NCBI RefSeq assembly: GCF_001273835.1
Contig: NZ_JHEI01000136.1
Location: 372,001 to 436,000 of the forward strand
DNA: 64,000 nt
Direction of reading: 5' to 3'
DNA from: Leucobacter celer subsp. astrifaciens
Lineage (GTDB): Bacteria; Actinomycetota; Actinomycetes; Actinomycetales; Microbacteriaceae
Below, one piece after another: positions 37,662-44,811 of the stretch. The position numbers were made by a program, and so were the translations under genes. Every line of letters starts with the position of its first letter. Position 1 is the stretch's first letter. The notes under the pieces are model-generated. The model worked only from the letters and a program-made list of their open reading frames with translations. It was not told the DNA's origin and did no database searches.

Positions 37662-38837
37662 ATGGAGCAGTGGGAACGCAGGCTCGGACGGGCGCTCGGC
37701 ATCGGTGCGGGCGCGGTTGCGGTGGGGGCGGTCGGAGCCGCGGCAATCGGTGTGCTGCTCGCCCGCATGGCGGTGACGCCCGGCGAGCCGGAGTCACCGG
37801 TGCGCGTCGCGCGGCTGGAGCACGAGTCCGGCGGCACCATCGTGTGGCTCCGCGGGCCCGATGCCGACCTGCCGGGCCGCTACTCGTTGATCTTCGACGG
37901 GGGATCCGGGCACGCTCGACTCAGCCCCGTGCTCGCCCGCGGGCGGGACGGGGTCGCCCGGGAGGCGCTGCGCATCGATCGGGGCGAGCTGCGGGAGGGT
38001 GTGCTCGGACGGATCACGGGCTGGTGGTACACCGACCCGGACGAACTCGGCTACCGCACCGAGCGCATCGTCTACCCGACCGAGCTGGGGGACGCCGAGG
38101 CCTGGCTCGTGCGCCCGAAGCGGGCGCGCAAGAAGCGCTGGGCGATCCACGTGCACGGCCGCGGCGCGCTGCCCGAGGAGGCGATTCGCGGAGTCGCCCC
38201 GCTCGCTCGAGCCGGCATCACCAGCCTCATCATCAGCTATCGCAACGATCCGGGCGCTCCGCTCGGAGAGCACGGACGCTACGGCGCGGGCATCGCCGAG
38301 AGCCGCGACGTCGACGCGGCCATCGGGGAGGCGGTGCGGCGCGGAGCCGAGCGGGTCACCCTGGTCGGATGGTCGATGGGCGGCACCGCGTGCCTGGTCG
38401 CCGCGACCCGGGGTGCACACCGGGGCACGGTCGACGGCCTGATCCTGGATTCGCCCGCCGTCGACTGGAGCGCCCTGCTGCGCTACCACGCCGCGGGCCG
38501 GTCGGCTCCCGGCTTCATCGCCGACCTCGGCATCGAGCTGCTGGGCCGCGGGATCGTACGCGCGGGGGAGCCCGGCGGCCTCGCCCTCGGCGGCCTCAAC
38601 CCGGCGGCGTTCGCAGCGGAGCTGCAGGTCCCCGTACTCATCCACGCCGGCGAGGAGGACACTTTCGTCCCCTGCGCGGGCGCCCGGCAGCTGGCCGAGG
38701 CGAGGCCCGAACTGGTGCAGCTGCGGCTGCAGCGCCGCGGCGAGCACGTCAAGCTGTGGAACGTGGATCCCGAACCGTGGGAGCGCGTCACCGAGCAGTT
38801 CGCGCGCGCCCTGCCGAACCCGGCCTGGCGCGGTTGA
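37662..38837 (+). CDS. Membrane-anchored alpha/beta hydrolase
   Basis: 391 residues. A single N-terminal helix (ALGIGAGAVAVGAVGAAAIG) should anchor it, with the enzyme outside or at the membrane. The fold has a catalytic triad: Ser near 237 in LVGWSMGGTACL, Asp in HAGEEDTFVPC near 332 and His in RRGEHVKLWNV near 362. An oxyanion-like HVHGRGALPEE lies before it. Substrate unknown; a carboxylesterase or peptidase-like hydrolase is likely. TAGAGT (37649-37654) ends seven bases before the ATG, so the mRNA may be leaderless. It is divergent from DUF3000. Confidence 0.82.
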   Translation: MEQWERRLGRALGIGAGAVAVGAVGAAAIGVLLARMAVTPGEPESPVRVARLEHESGGTIVWLRGPDADLPGRYSLIFDGGSGHARLSPVLARGRDGVAREALRIDRGELREGVLGRITGWWYTDPDELGYRTERIVYPTELGDAEAWLVRPKRARKKRWAIHVHGRGALPEEAIRGVAPLARAGITSLIISYRNDPGAPLGEHGRYGAGIAESRDVDAAIGEAVRRGAERVTLVGWSMGGTACLVAATRGAHRGTVDGLILDSPAVDWSALLRYHAAGRSAPGFIADLGIELLGRGIVRAGEPGGLALGGLNPAAFAAELQVPVLIHAGEEDTFVPCAGARQLAEARPELVQLRLQRRGEHVKLWNVDPEPWERVTEQFARALPNPAWRG

Positions 38838-38893
38838 AGCGCAGTTGAAGCGCGGTTGAGGCAGAGGAGGACACCAGCGATACACTAGCTCCG

Positions 38894-39958
38894 ATGTCCT
38901 CTGACAAGCCCCACAGATCAGCACGCCTCGTCGATCGTCGCCCCAGCATCTCCGGCACCGACCTCGTCGCCAACCTCGTGCCGCCGCCGCAGTTCGATCA
39001 CGCCTCGTTCGAATCGTACCGACCCGACCCCGAGTACCCCTCGCAGGAGGAGGCGCGCGACCTGCTGCGCGCGTTCACTCAGCCGGCAGCGCCGGCCGCT
39101 CGCGGCGGCTTCTTCGGCTTCGGCCGGAAGAAGCCGGTCGAACCGGGACCGGGCGCCTCGACGCGACCGGGCGTGTACCTCGATGGAGGCTTCGGCGTCG
39201 GCAAGACGCACCTGCTCGCCGCGACCCGGCACGCCACCGCGGGCCGGCGCTACTTCGGCACCTTCATCCAGTACACCGCGCTCGTGGGGGCCCTCGGCTA
39301 CAACGGCGCCGTCGGGGTGCTGCAGGGCGCGCAGCTGATCTGCATCGACGAGTTCGAACTCGACGATCCGGGTGACACGATGCTCATGACGCGGCTCATT
39401 GGCGACCTCACGGCCACCGGATCCCGTATCGTGGCCACCTCCAACACGCCCCCGAACGCGCTGGGGGAGGGACGCTTCGCCGCGGCGGACTTCATGCGCG
39501 AGATCCAGGCCATGTCCGACCGGTTCGCGGCGGTGCGCATCGACGGCGTCGACTACCGTCAGCGCGACATCGAGGGCGATGCCGTCGTGCTCGGCGACGA
39601 CGCCTACCGCTTCGCACTCGCCGACGTGGCGGCCTCCGGGGAACGCATGTCCGACGACGACTTCTCGGAGCTGATCGCACACCTCGCCACCGTTCACCCC
39701 TCGAGCTACGTCGGGCTGCTCCAGGGCGTGCAGTGCATCGGACTGCGCGAGGTCCACGAGCTCACCGACCAGTCGGCGGCGCTGCGCTTCGTCGCCTTCA
39801 TCGACCGGGTCTACGACGCGCAGATCCCGCTCCGAGCCACGGGAATCCCCCTGACCTCGGTCTTCGGCGGCGGCATGCTCGACGGGGGATACCGCAAGAA
39901 GTATCTGCGCTGCATCTCGCGCCTCAACGCGCTGACGGCGAGCGAGATCGCGCAGTGA
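38894..39958 (+). CDS. zapE: Cell division protein ZapE (AFG1-like ATPase)
   Basis: A P-loop ATPase of the AFG1/ZapE family that in Escherichia coli acts on the Z-ring during constriction. The 354 residues have Walker A GGFGVGKTHLLAA near 98, Walker B LICIDEFELDDPGD, sensor RIVATSNTPPNALGEGRF, AADFMREIQAMSDRF and the C-terminal IDRVYDAQIPLRATG. The ZapE hallmarks FELDDPGD and SNTPP are clear. TACACT (38881-38886) ends seven bases before the ATG, a likely leaderless start. The stop overlaps the start of the PemK-like gene by four bases. Confidence 0.92.
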   Translation: MSSDKPHRSARLVDRRPSISGTDLVANLVPPPQFDHASFESYRPDPEYPSQEEARDLLRAFTQPAAPAARGGFFGFGRKKPVEPGPGASTRPGVYLDGGFGVGKTHLLAATRHATAGRRYFGTFIQYTALVGALGYNGAVGVLQGAQLICIDEFELDDPGDTMLMTRLIGDLTATGSRIVATSNTPPNALGEGRFAAADFMREIQAMSDRFAAVRIDGVDYRQRDIEGDAVVLGDDAYRFALADVAASGERMSDDDFSELIAHLATVHPSSYVGLLQGVQCIGLREVHELTDQSAALRFVAFIDRVYDAQIPLRATGIPLTSVFGGGMLDGGYRKKYLRCISRLNALTASEIAQ

Positions 39959-40485
39959 CCGGTCAGGGTGCTGGCCGCCCGGGCGGCGGACTGCTCGAGT
40001 TCCTGCGCTCGTTCGCCGCGGCGTTCCTGAGGGCCTCGCGACGCTCCGGATCCGCCGGCGTTGCGAGACCGGCAGCCCCTCCGACGACGACCGCGACGCG
40101 GGATCTGACGCCGGCCGAGATCCGGGACCTGCGGCCCAGCTATCAGCCGCATCCGGACGGTGATCCGGATCCGGGCGAGATCGTGTGGACGTGGGTGCCG
40201 TACGTCGAGAACGACGGTCGGGGCAAGGACCGTCCCGTGCTCATCATCGCCCGGATCGATGCCCGCACCACCGCGGGCTGCTATCTCAGCACCAAGCAGC
40301 ATCGGGGTTTCGTGTCGGTGGGAGCCGGCGGCTGGGACGGCCAGGGCCGTGAGAGCTTCCTCGCTCCCGACCGGGTGCTGCGCATCCCCGACGAGGGCAT
40401 GCGGCGCGAGGGCCACGTTCTCGGGCGCGACCGTTTCGCGCGCGCCGTCGAGACGGTTGCGCGCGCGCACGGCATCCGGGTCTGA
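39955..40485 (+). CDS. PemK/MazF-like toxin-fold protein
   Basis: A 176-residue protein beginning with GTG in a GTGA overlap with zapE. After a flexible N-terminal part of about 60 residues comes the PemK-like barrel: DPDPGEIVWTWVPYVENDGR, GKDRPVLIIARIDA and LSTKQHRGFVSVGAGGWDGQ, with RESFLAPDRVLRIPDEGM. MazF/PemK toxins are endoribonucleases, and the GKDRPVLII strand is typical. No antitoxin gene precedes it, and its coupling to a housekeeping gene makes a role as a free toxin doubtful. It may be a domesticated member of the fold. Confidence 0.75.
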   Translation: MTGQGAGRPGGGLLEFLRSFAAAFLRASRRSGSAGVARPAAPPTTTATRDLTPAEIRDLRPSYQPHPDGDPDPGEIVWTWVPYVENDGRGKDRPVLIIARIDARTTAGCYLSTKQHRGFVSVGAGGWDGQGRESFLAPDRVLRIPDEGMRREGHVLGRDRFARAVETVARAHGIRV

Positions 40486-40513
40486 GCCGGTTCCCGAGTC
40501 CGAGCCCGAACTC

Positions 40514-40864
40514 TCAGCCGACCGTGCAGAAGGGATGGCCCGCCGGGTCGAGATAGACGCGGAAGCCCTCGTGCGCCTCGAGGAAGCGGGCGCCGAGCCG
40601 CAGCAGCTCCGTCTCGGCGGCGTCGAAGTCGTCGACCTGCACGTCGAGATGGAACTGCTGGTCGCCGTCGTCGCCCGGCCACCGCGGCGCCACGTGCCCC
40701 GGAGAGAGCTGGAAGCTGAGCCGCGGGCCGCCGTCGCCGGGAACGAGATCGATCCAGTCGTCTCCGTCGACCTCGATCCTGCCTCCCAGAACGCTCCGGT
40801 AGAACTCGGCGAGCAGCGCCGGTTCCGCGCAGTCGAGAACCGTGGCGTACAGCCTTCCGATCAT
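40514..40864 (-). CDS. VOC/glyoxalase-superfamily protein
   Basis: 116 residues forming one vicinal-oxygen-chelate module: MIGRLYATVLDCAEPALLAE, FYRSVLGGRIEVDGDDWIDL, HLDVQVDDFDAAETELLRLG and VYLDPAGHPFCTVG. The C-terminal DPAGHPFC is characteristic of the actinobacterial glyoxalase-like group. GAGAGGAAG lies before the ATG at 40864. Members act as resistance proteins, dioxygenases or binding proteins; no substrate can be named. Convergent with the PemK-like gene. Confidence 0.85.
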   Translation of the reverse strand: MIGRLYATVLDCAEPALLAEFYRSVLGGRIEVDGDDWIDLVPGDGGPRLSFQLSPGHVAPRWPGDDGDQQFHLDVQVDDFDAAETELLRLGARFLEAHEGFRVYLDPAGHPFCTVG

Positions 40865-41073
40865 GGCGCTTCCTCTCGGTCGTGCGGCGCACGGGCGGCG
40901 CAGCAGCAGATGATCCCAGTCTGCGCTCGTCGCGACTCCGATTTCAAGGGGGTGCACGGCCGCTGACCGCGCGATCCGGTTCTGCGTCTCGAACCACTTC
41001 CGGCGAGGGGCGGAAACCGGGATAATGGCGGCAGCGCGCCGAACGGATCGGCCGCGATACGGAGGAAACGCAC

Positions 41074-41310
41074 ATGGGCATCGACGATCTGAGCAAGAAG
41101 GCTTCCGACCTCGCGGGCAAGGCCGGCGAATTCGCGAAGGAGAACGCCGACAAGATCGAGGAGGTGCTGAAGAGCGAGCAGGCCGAGCAGATCAGCGACA
41201 AGATCCTCGACGGCGTTGCAGGTCTCGCGAACAAGGTGACCGGGGGCAAGCACGCCGACACGATCACCGAGGCGCGCGACAATCTCGACGGCAAGATCGG
41301 CAACGAGTAG
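41074..41310 (+). CDS. Antitoxin-like small protein (MT0933/Rv0909 type)
   Basis: A 78-residue helical protein, GIDDLSKKASDLAGKAGEF, then AKENADKIEEVLKSEQAEQI and VTGGKHADTITEARDNLDGK. It matches the MT0933-type family annotated as antitoxins on the basis of the mycobacterial Rv0909-Rv0910 pair. No matching toxin (Rv0910-like SRPBCC protein) is next to it. GGAGGAA precedes the ATG. A general stress or solute-response role is equally possible. Confidence 0.75.
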   Translation: MGIDDLSKKASDLAGKAGEFAKENADKIEEVLKSEQAEQISDKILDGVAGLANKVTGGKHADTITEARDNLDGKIGNE

Positions 41311-41423
41311 TCGCCGGGACCGGCGGGCCTCACCTTGGCACAGATGCGCGTCGCGGGCAACCCCCTGGAACCTGGCACCCCGCGTTGGGAGAGTGGTGAC
41401 CGACACCACGAAGGAGGGTTCCA

Positions 41424-41609
41424 ATGAGTGCATCGGACAAGCTGTCGGCCGAGATGGACAAGCTGAAGGGCAAGGCGAAGGAGGCCGTCGGTCGCGTGAC
41501 CGACGACGATAAGAAAGTCGCGGAGGGCCAGGCCGATCAGGCCAAGGGCGACCTCAAGAGCGCTGCGGAGAAGGCCAAGGACGCGGCGAAGGACGTCTTC
41601 GATCGGTGA
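41424..41609 (+). CDS. CsbD-family stress protein
   Basis: 61 residues with the CsbD pattern DKLSAEMDKLKGKAKEAVGR, DDKKVAEGQADQAKGDLKSA. CsbD proteins are small, unfolded or helical, and induced by general stress in many bacteria; their mechanism is unknown. AAGGAGG lies seven bases before the ATG. A 20-base tandem repeat follows the stop. Confidence 0.88.
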   Translation: MSASDKLSAEMDKLKGKAKEAVGRVTDDDKKVAEGQADQAKGDLKSAAEKAKDAAKDVFDR

Positions 41610-41610
41610 C

Positions 41611-41650
41611 GCCGGTACTGCCGGTATTGCGCCGGTACTGCCGGTGCTGC
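41611..41650. repeat. Two tandem 20-bp units
   Basis: GCCGGTACTGCCGGTATTGC (41611-41630) is followed by GCCGGTACTGCCGGTGCTGC (41631-41650); each unit is itself two imperfect 10-mers. Confidence 0.8.
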
Positions 41651-41681
41651 TCGAGGGCCATCACCGAGTGGTGGCCCTCGA
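41651..41681. terminator. Bidirectional hairpin at the csbD / Pr6Pr convergence
   Basis: TCGAGGGCCA..CAC pairs with GTG..TGGCCCTCGA. It overlaps the last codons and stop of the minus-strand membrane protein gene. Confidence 0.6.
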
Positions 41682-42302
41682 CGCGCCCGGCAGCCTGCTG
41701 CAACTCCAGACCGCCACGCCGGCGATGAGCAGCACCAGGAGCAGCGACCCCGCGTGCAGCGCGAGCGACGCCGCCCCGCGCTCGGGCAGCAGGAAGCCGT
41801 ACGGCACCCAGCCATCGGTCGCCCCGCGCACGAGCACCACGCAGAGCCACAGAAGCGGGTAGGGGAGCACGATCCAGAGACGATTCCAGGGAAGCGCCGG
41901 CCTGTCTCCGACGAGCAGCCAGTCGAGCACCGCATAGCAGGGGAGCACGGCGTGCAGCACCGCGCTCACCCACGGCGGCGCCGAGGCGGTGCCCGGCACG
42001 AGACCGTTGTAGATCAATGCGACCACCATCATGCACGCGGTGGCGGCGGCCCGGGCCGCCGCCAGACGTGTCGAAGCCGGGCGTCTCTGCAGGGTGCGGA
42101 TCCCTGACGCGATGAGGATCCCGCTCGTGAGCACACTCGTGAGATTCGTGAAGTAGCCGAAGTAATCGAATGGATTGACACGGCCGTGCCCGAGGCCCTC
42201 GACGTAGGCGTATGCGACGACGAGAAGGACCGCCGCTCCGACGGCGATGCGGATCATCGCCACGGGTCTGGTGGCGCTCGGCACTGGTCGGACTTCGGAC
42301 AC
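41661..42302 (-). CDS. Pr6Pr family membrane protein
   Basis: 213 residues with about six membrane helices: AVGAAVLLVVAYAYVEGL, FTNLTSVLTSGILIAS, ACMMVVALIYNGLVPGT, VSAVLHAVLPCYAVLDWLLV, WIVLPYPLLWLCVVLVRGAT and SLLLVLLIAGVAVW. The segments FDYFGYFTNLTS and HAVLPCYAVLDWLL are typical of the Pr6Pr family, related to FAR-17a/AIG1-like proteins. Function unknown. TAGAGT (42315-42310) ends seven bases before the GTG at 42302, favouring a leaderless start. Confidence 0.8.
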   Translation of the reverse strand: MSEVRPVPSATRPVAMIRIAVGAAVLLVVAYAYVEGLGHGRVNPFDYFGYFTNLTSVLTSGILIASGIRTLQRRPASTRLAAARAAATACMMVVALIYNGLVPGTASAPPWVSAVLHAVLPCYAVLDWLLVGDRPALPWNRLWIVLPYPLLWLCVVLVRGATDGWVPYGFLLPERGAASLALHAGSLLLVLLIAGVAVWSCSRLPGASRATTR

Positions 42303-42340
42303 GAAGGCCACTCTATTGCAGCTGTTCTGTTCCAGCAGTT

Positions 42341-42763
42341 CTACGGCAGCTGAGACAGCGTGTCCTCGAGCGAACGCTCCAGCAGCGCGCGGAGCACGCT
42401 GCGATCCACGCCCGTCAGACGGGTGAGGTAGAGGCAGACCTTGCTGGCCCGGTACGTGCCGAGGTCTGCCATGAGATCGGGCCAGCGCTCCGAGAAGTGG
42501 TTCGGGAGATAGATCGTGTGCCGAGCGGATCCCGGCGCGAAGGCGAGCAGGGGAGCGCGGCCGCCGCGGCCGCTCTCGTAGCGGTACTCGTACTCGCCGA
42601 ACCCGATGATGCGGCCGGCCCACACCACGGGCTGCTCGCCGCTGATCTCGGCGTGCAGTGCGAGCAGTTCGTCGGCCTCGGCTCGCCTGGGCCCTGTGGC
42701 GCGGTCGAGTACCTCGGCCACCGGCATATCCGATGGCGACATCGCGGGTTGCTTCGCTGCCAT
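42341..42763 (-). CDS. DUF1801 domain protein
   Basis: 140 residues with the YdhG-like fold of DUF1801: RRAEADELLALHAEISGEQP, VVWAGRIIGFGEYEYRYESG and APGSARHTIYLPNHFSERWP. Family members are small cytosolic proteins of unknown function, often near transcription regulators. GAGGAG lies before the ATG at 42763. It is divergent from the DUF2071 gene. Confidence 0.82.
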   Translation of the reverse strand: MAAKQPAMSPSDMPVAEVLDRATGPRRAEADELLALHAEISGEQPVVWAGRIIGFGEYEYRYESGRGGRAPLLAFAPGSARHTIYLPNHFSERWPDLMADLGTYRASKVCLYLTRLTGVDRSVLRALLERSLEDTLSQLP

Positions 42764-42860
42764 GGGATCTCCTCGCGGTCGCGCGCAGTGCGGCCCGGGC
42801 TTCCGGGGTGTCTCGATCGTACCGCTGCTGCGCGCCGCGGTGCCCGAGTCGTGGCGCACG

Positions 42861-42866
42861 TATACT
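42861..42866 (+). promoter_or_regulatory. Consensus -10 box of the DUF2071 gene
   Basis: TATACT, followed by AAGGGAG at 42878-42884 and the ATG at 42891. Confidence 0.55.
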
Positions 42867-42890
42867 GAGCCGCAGCGAAGGGAGCCTCCG

Positions 42891-43652
42891 ATGCAGCACC
42901 GTATCCGCCCGGCGCCGGTGGATCCGCATCCGGCGGATGCTCCGCGGATCCCGATCAACACGCAGACCTGGGAATCGCTCTCCATGCTCCACTGGACGGT
43001 GCCGGCCGGCCGGGTGCAGCGCCTGCTGCCGCGCGGGCTGATCGTCGACGAGTACGATGGGCAGACCTGGCTCGGGGTGGTGCCGTTCGTCATGTCGGGC
43101 GTGCGGGTGCCGCCGTTTCCCGCGCTCGGGCCCCGTTCGACGTTCCCAGAACTCAACGTGCGGGTCTACGTCTACGATCTGGAGGGCAACCGCGGGGTCT
43201 GGTTTCTCGGGCTCTGGTGCACGAGCCGGGGATTCGTCGCATCGACGCGCGCGCTCGGGCTCCCGTACCATCGAGCGCGGGGCGAGGCGCAGCCGGCGCC
43301 GGGGCGGACGCTGAGCTACCGATTTCTGCGGGCGGACTCCGCCGCGCTCACGGCGCCTTCGGACATCTCGTTCAACGCGACGGTGCGCGCGGCGAACGAC
43401 GTCGACGCGACCACGGGTCTCGAGGCCTGGCTGACCGCGCGCTGGAACATGTTCGCGTACCGCGCCGGCCGCCTGTGGCGCTATCCCGTGCACCACGAGC
43501 CGTGGAGCCTGCGCGCAGCGATCGTCGAGGATCTGGGCACGAACGCTCACGCGCGCTTCGGGTTCTCGCAGCCGCGGATCGAACCGATCGCGCACGTCGC
43601 GGAACCGGTGCACACGCTGGTGTCGGCGCCGCGCCCGTGCGGGATGCGGTGA
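42891..43652 (+). CDS. DUF2071 (YqjF-like) protein
   Basis: 253 residues with the YqjF/DUF2071 pattern: SMLHWTVPAGRVQRLLPRGL, DGQTWLGVVPFVMSGVRVPP, PELNVRVYVYDLEGNRGVWF and RFLRADSAALTAP. The fold resembles acetoacetate decarboxylase, but no catalytic lysine can be assigned. The family is widespread in Actinobacteria and uncharacterised. AAGGGAG precedes the ATG, and a consensus -10 box lies 25 bases upstream. Confidence 0.85.
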   Translation: MQHRIRPAPVDPHPADAPRIPINTQTWESLSMLHWTVPAGRVQRLLPRGLIVDEYDGQTWLGVVPFVMSGVRVPPFPALGPRSTFPELNVRVYVYDLEGNRGVWFLGLWCTSRGFVASTRALGLPYHRARGEAQPAPGRTLSYRFLRADSAALTAPSDISFNATVRAANDVDATTGLEAWLTARWNMFAYRAGRLWRYPVHHEPWSLRAAIVEDLGTNAHARFGFSQPRIEPIAHVAEPVHTLVSAPRPCGMR

Positions 43653-43701
43653 ACTCGGGCGCACGGCCCGGCCGGCCCTCCGAGGCGTCTACAGTGGGGG
43701 C

Positions 43702-44205
43702 ATGAGTTCACAGTTCTCCCTCAGCCGCGCCATGTCGACCGAAGAGGGCGTGTACGGTCTGGTACTGGTGTCCGGGCTCATCGCGGCGTCGGGAAGCGCA
43801 GGCGCGTCTGCGTGGAAGACACTGCTCTTCACCCTGGTGACCGTCGCGGTGTTCTGGTCAGCGCATGTATACGCGGGAGCTGTCGCCGGCCACGGATCGG
43901 ACACCGCAGAGGGCGGGCGGATGGGCATCGGGGAGGCGACTCGCGGAGCAGTCGTGAAGTCGCGGGGAATGCTCGCCTCCACCCTGCTGCCCGCGATTCC
44001 GCTCCTCTTGGGCAGTCTCGGTCTGATTCGCGATGCCACAGCGACCTGGGCCGCGCTCTGGGTCTGCGTCGCCGCTCTGGCCGGGCTCGGGTACATCGCC
44101 TACCTGAGGAAGGGCGCAAAGCCTCACATTCGCCTGCTCGGTGCGCTGTCGACCGCGTCCTTCGGAGCGGTCATCATTCTCGCGAAGGCGATCATCACGC
44201 ACTGA
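43702..44205 (+). CDS. Hypothetical membrane protein, about four helices
   Basis: 167 residues: an N-terminal amphipathic part with RAMSTEEGVYGLVLVSGLIA, then hydrophobic segments WKTLLFTLVTVAVFWSAHVY, LLPAIPLLLGSLGLI, WAALWVCVAALAGLGYIAYL and GALSTASFGAVIILAKAII. I do not recognise a named family. TACAGT (43690-43695) ends six bases before the ATG, consistent with a leaderless message. Its 3' end lies next to a stray tRNA fragment. Confidence 0.7.
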   Translation: MSSQFSLSRAMSTEEGVYGLVLVSGLIAASGSAGASAWKTLLFTLVTVAVFWSAHVYAGAVAGHGSDTAEGGRMGIGEATRGAVVKSRGMLASTLLPAIPLLLGSLGLIRDATATWAALWVCVAALAGLGYIAYLRKGAKPHIRLLGALSTASFGAVIILAKAIITH

Positions 44206-44218
44206 AGGCGGACGCGGA

Positions 44219-44238
44219 CGATACTGGGATCGAACCAG
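44219..44238 (-). pseudogene. Stray 3' fragment of tRNA-Val(GAC)
   Basis: The 20 bases CGATACTGGGATCGAACCAG are identical to the acceptor/T-arm part of the real tRNA-Val gene (44351-44370), 132 bases away in the same orientation. The rest of the tRNA is absent. Confidence 0.7.
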
Positions 44239-44316
44239 CGCGAGAATTTCTGGGCGGAGGCGAAGCGTTCGCAATTCTCGCGGGTCGCTGCGCGAGGTTC
44301 CCGTATCGTGAACGAA

Positions 44317-44343
44317 AGAAGCCCCGGCTGTGCCGGGGCTTCT
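44317..44343 (-). terminator. Terminator of the tRNA Gly-Cys-Val cluster
   Basis: AGAAGCCCCGGC pairs with GCCGGGGCTTCT; on the minus strand TTTCG follows. It lies four bases after tRNA-Val. Confidence 0.8.
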
Positions 44344-44347
44344 GAAG

Positions 44348-44419
44348 TGCGCGATACTGGGATCGAACCAGTGACCTCTTCCGTGTCAGGGAAGCGCGCT
44401 ACCGCTGCGCCAATCGCGC
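44348..44419 (-). tRNA. tRNA-Val (anticodon GAC)
   Basis: Cloverleaf on the minus strand: acceptor GCGCGAT with ATCGCGC, D-arm GCGC..GCGC, anticodon arm CTTCC-CTGACAC-GGAAG, T-arm ACTGG-TTCGATC-CCAGT. Discriminator A; CCA is not encoded. Last of three tRNAs read Gly-Cys-Val. Confidence 0.95.
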
Positions 44420-44447
44420 CTGATCAGGCTATTCAGTTATCTCAGCG

Positions 44448-44518
44448 AGGTGGCGACGGGATTCGAACCCGTGTATACGGCTTTGCAGGCCGCTGCCTCG
44501 CCTCTCGGCCACGCCACC
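44448..44518 (-). tRNA. tRNA-Cys (anticodon GCA)
   Basis: Acceptor GGTGGCG with CGCCACC, anticodon loop CTGCAAA giving GCA, T-arm ACGGG-TTCGAAT-CCCGT. Discriminator T; CCA is not encoded. Confidence 0.95.
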
Positions 44519-44540
44519 GTAGTGGTTGCCACCACAAAAG

Positions 44541-44558
44541 CGACCGGGTTTCCCCGGT
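44541..44558 (-). terminator. Hairpin between tRNA-Gly and tRNA-Cys
   Basis: GACCGGG/CCCGGTC with a GAAA-type loop, followed on the minus strand by CGCTTTTG. It may partly terminate or serve as a processing site. Confidence 0.55.
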
Positions 44559-44564
44559 CACTGG

Positions 44565-44637
44565 AGCGGATGACGAGACTCGAACTCGCGACCCTCACCT
44601 TGGCAAGGTGATGCGCTACCAACTGCGCTACATCCGC
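44565..44637 (-). tRNA. tRNA-Gly (anticodon GCC)
   Basis: Acceptor GCGGATG with CATCCGC, D-arm GCGC..GCGC, anticodon arm CACCT-TGCCA-AGGTG type giving GCC, T-arm GCGAG-TTCGAGT-CTCGT. CCA is not encoded. First of the three-gene cluster. Confidence 0.95.
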
Positions 44638-44811
44638 ACTCTGCCGCGTTGCCGCGACCTGAACAACTATAGGGGGGTTCCGCGGCTCCGCGCAAATCTG
44701 CCCGAGAAGCCCGGGCGCGCCGCCCGGAATCCCGCCGATGTTGCTCAGAAGTTACACCGGAATGCCCGGGTCGGGGCTCGCTTTGATCCCCCTCGCGGAT
44801 ACGGTTGATGC

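Noticed and set aside
41074-41609. Toxin-antitoxin pair formed by the MT0933-like and CsbD genes
   Set aside because: CsbD is a stress protein, not a toxin, and no Rv0910-like partner is present.
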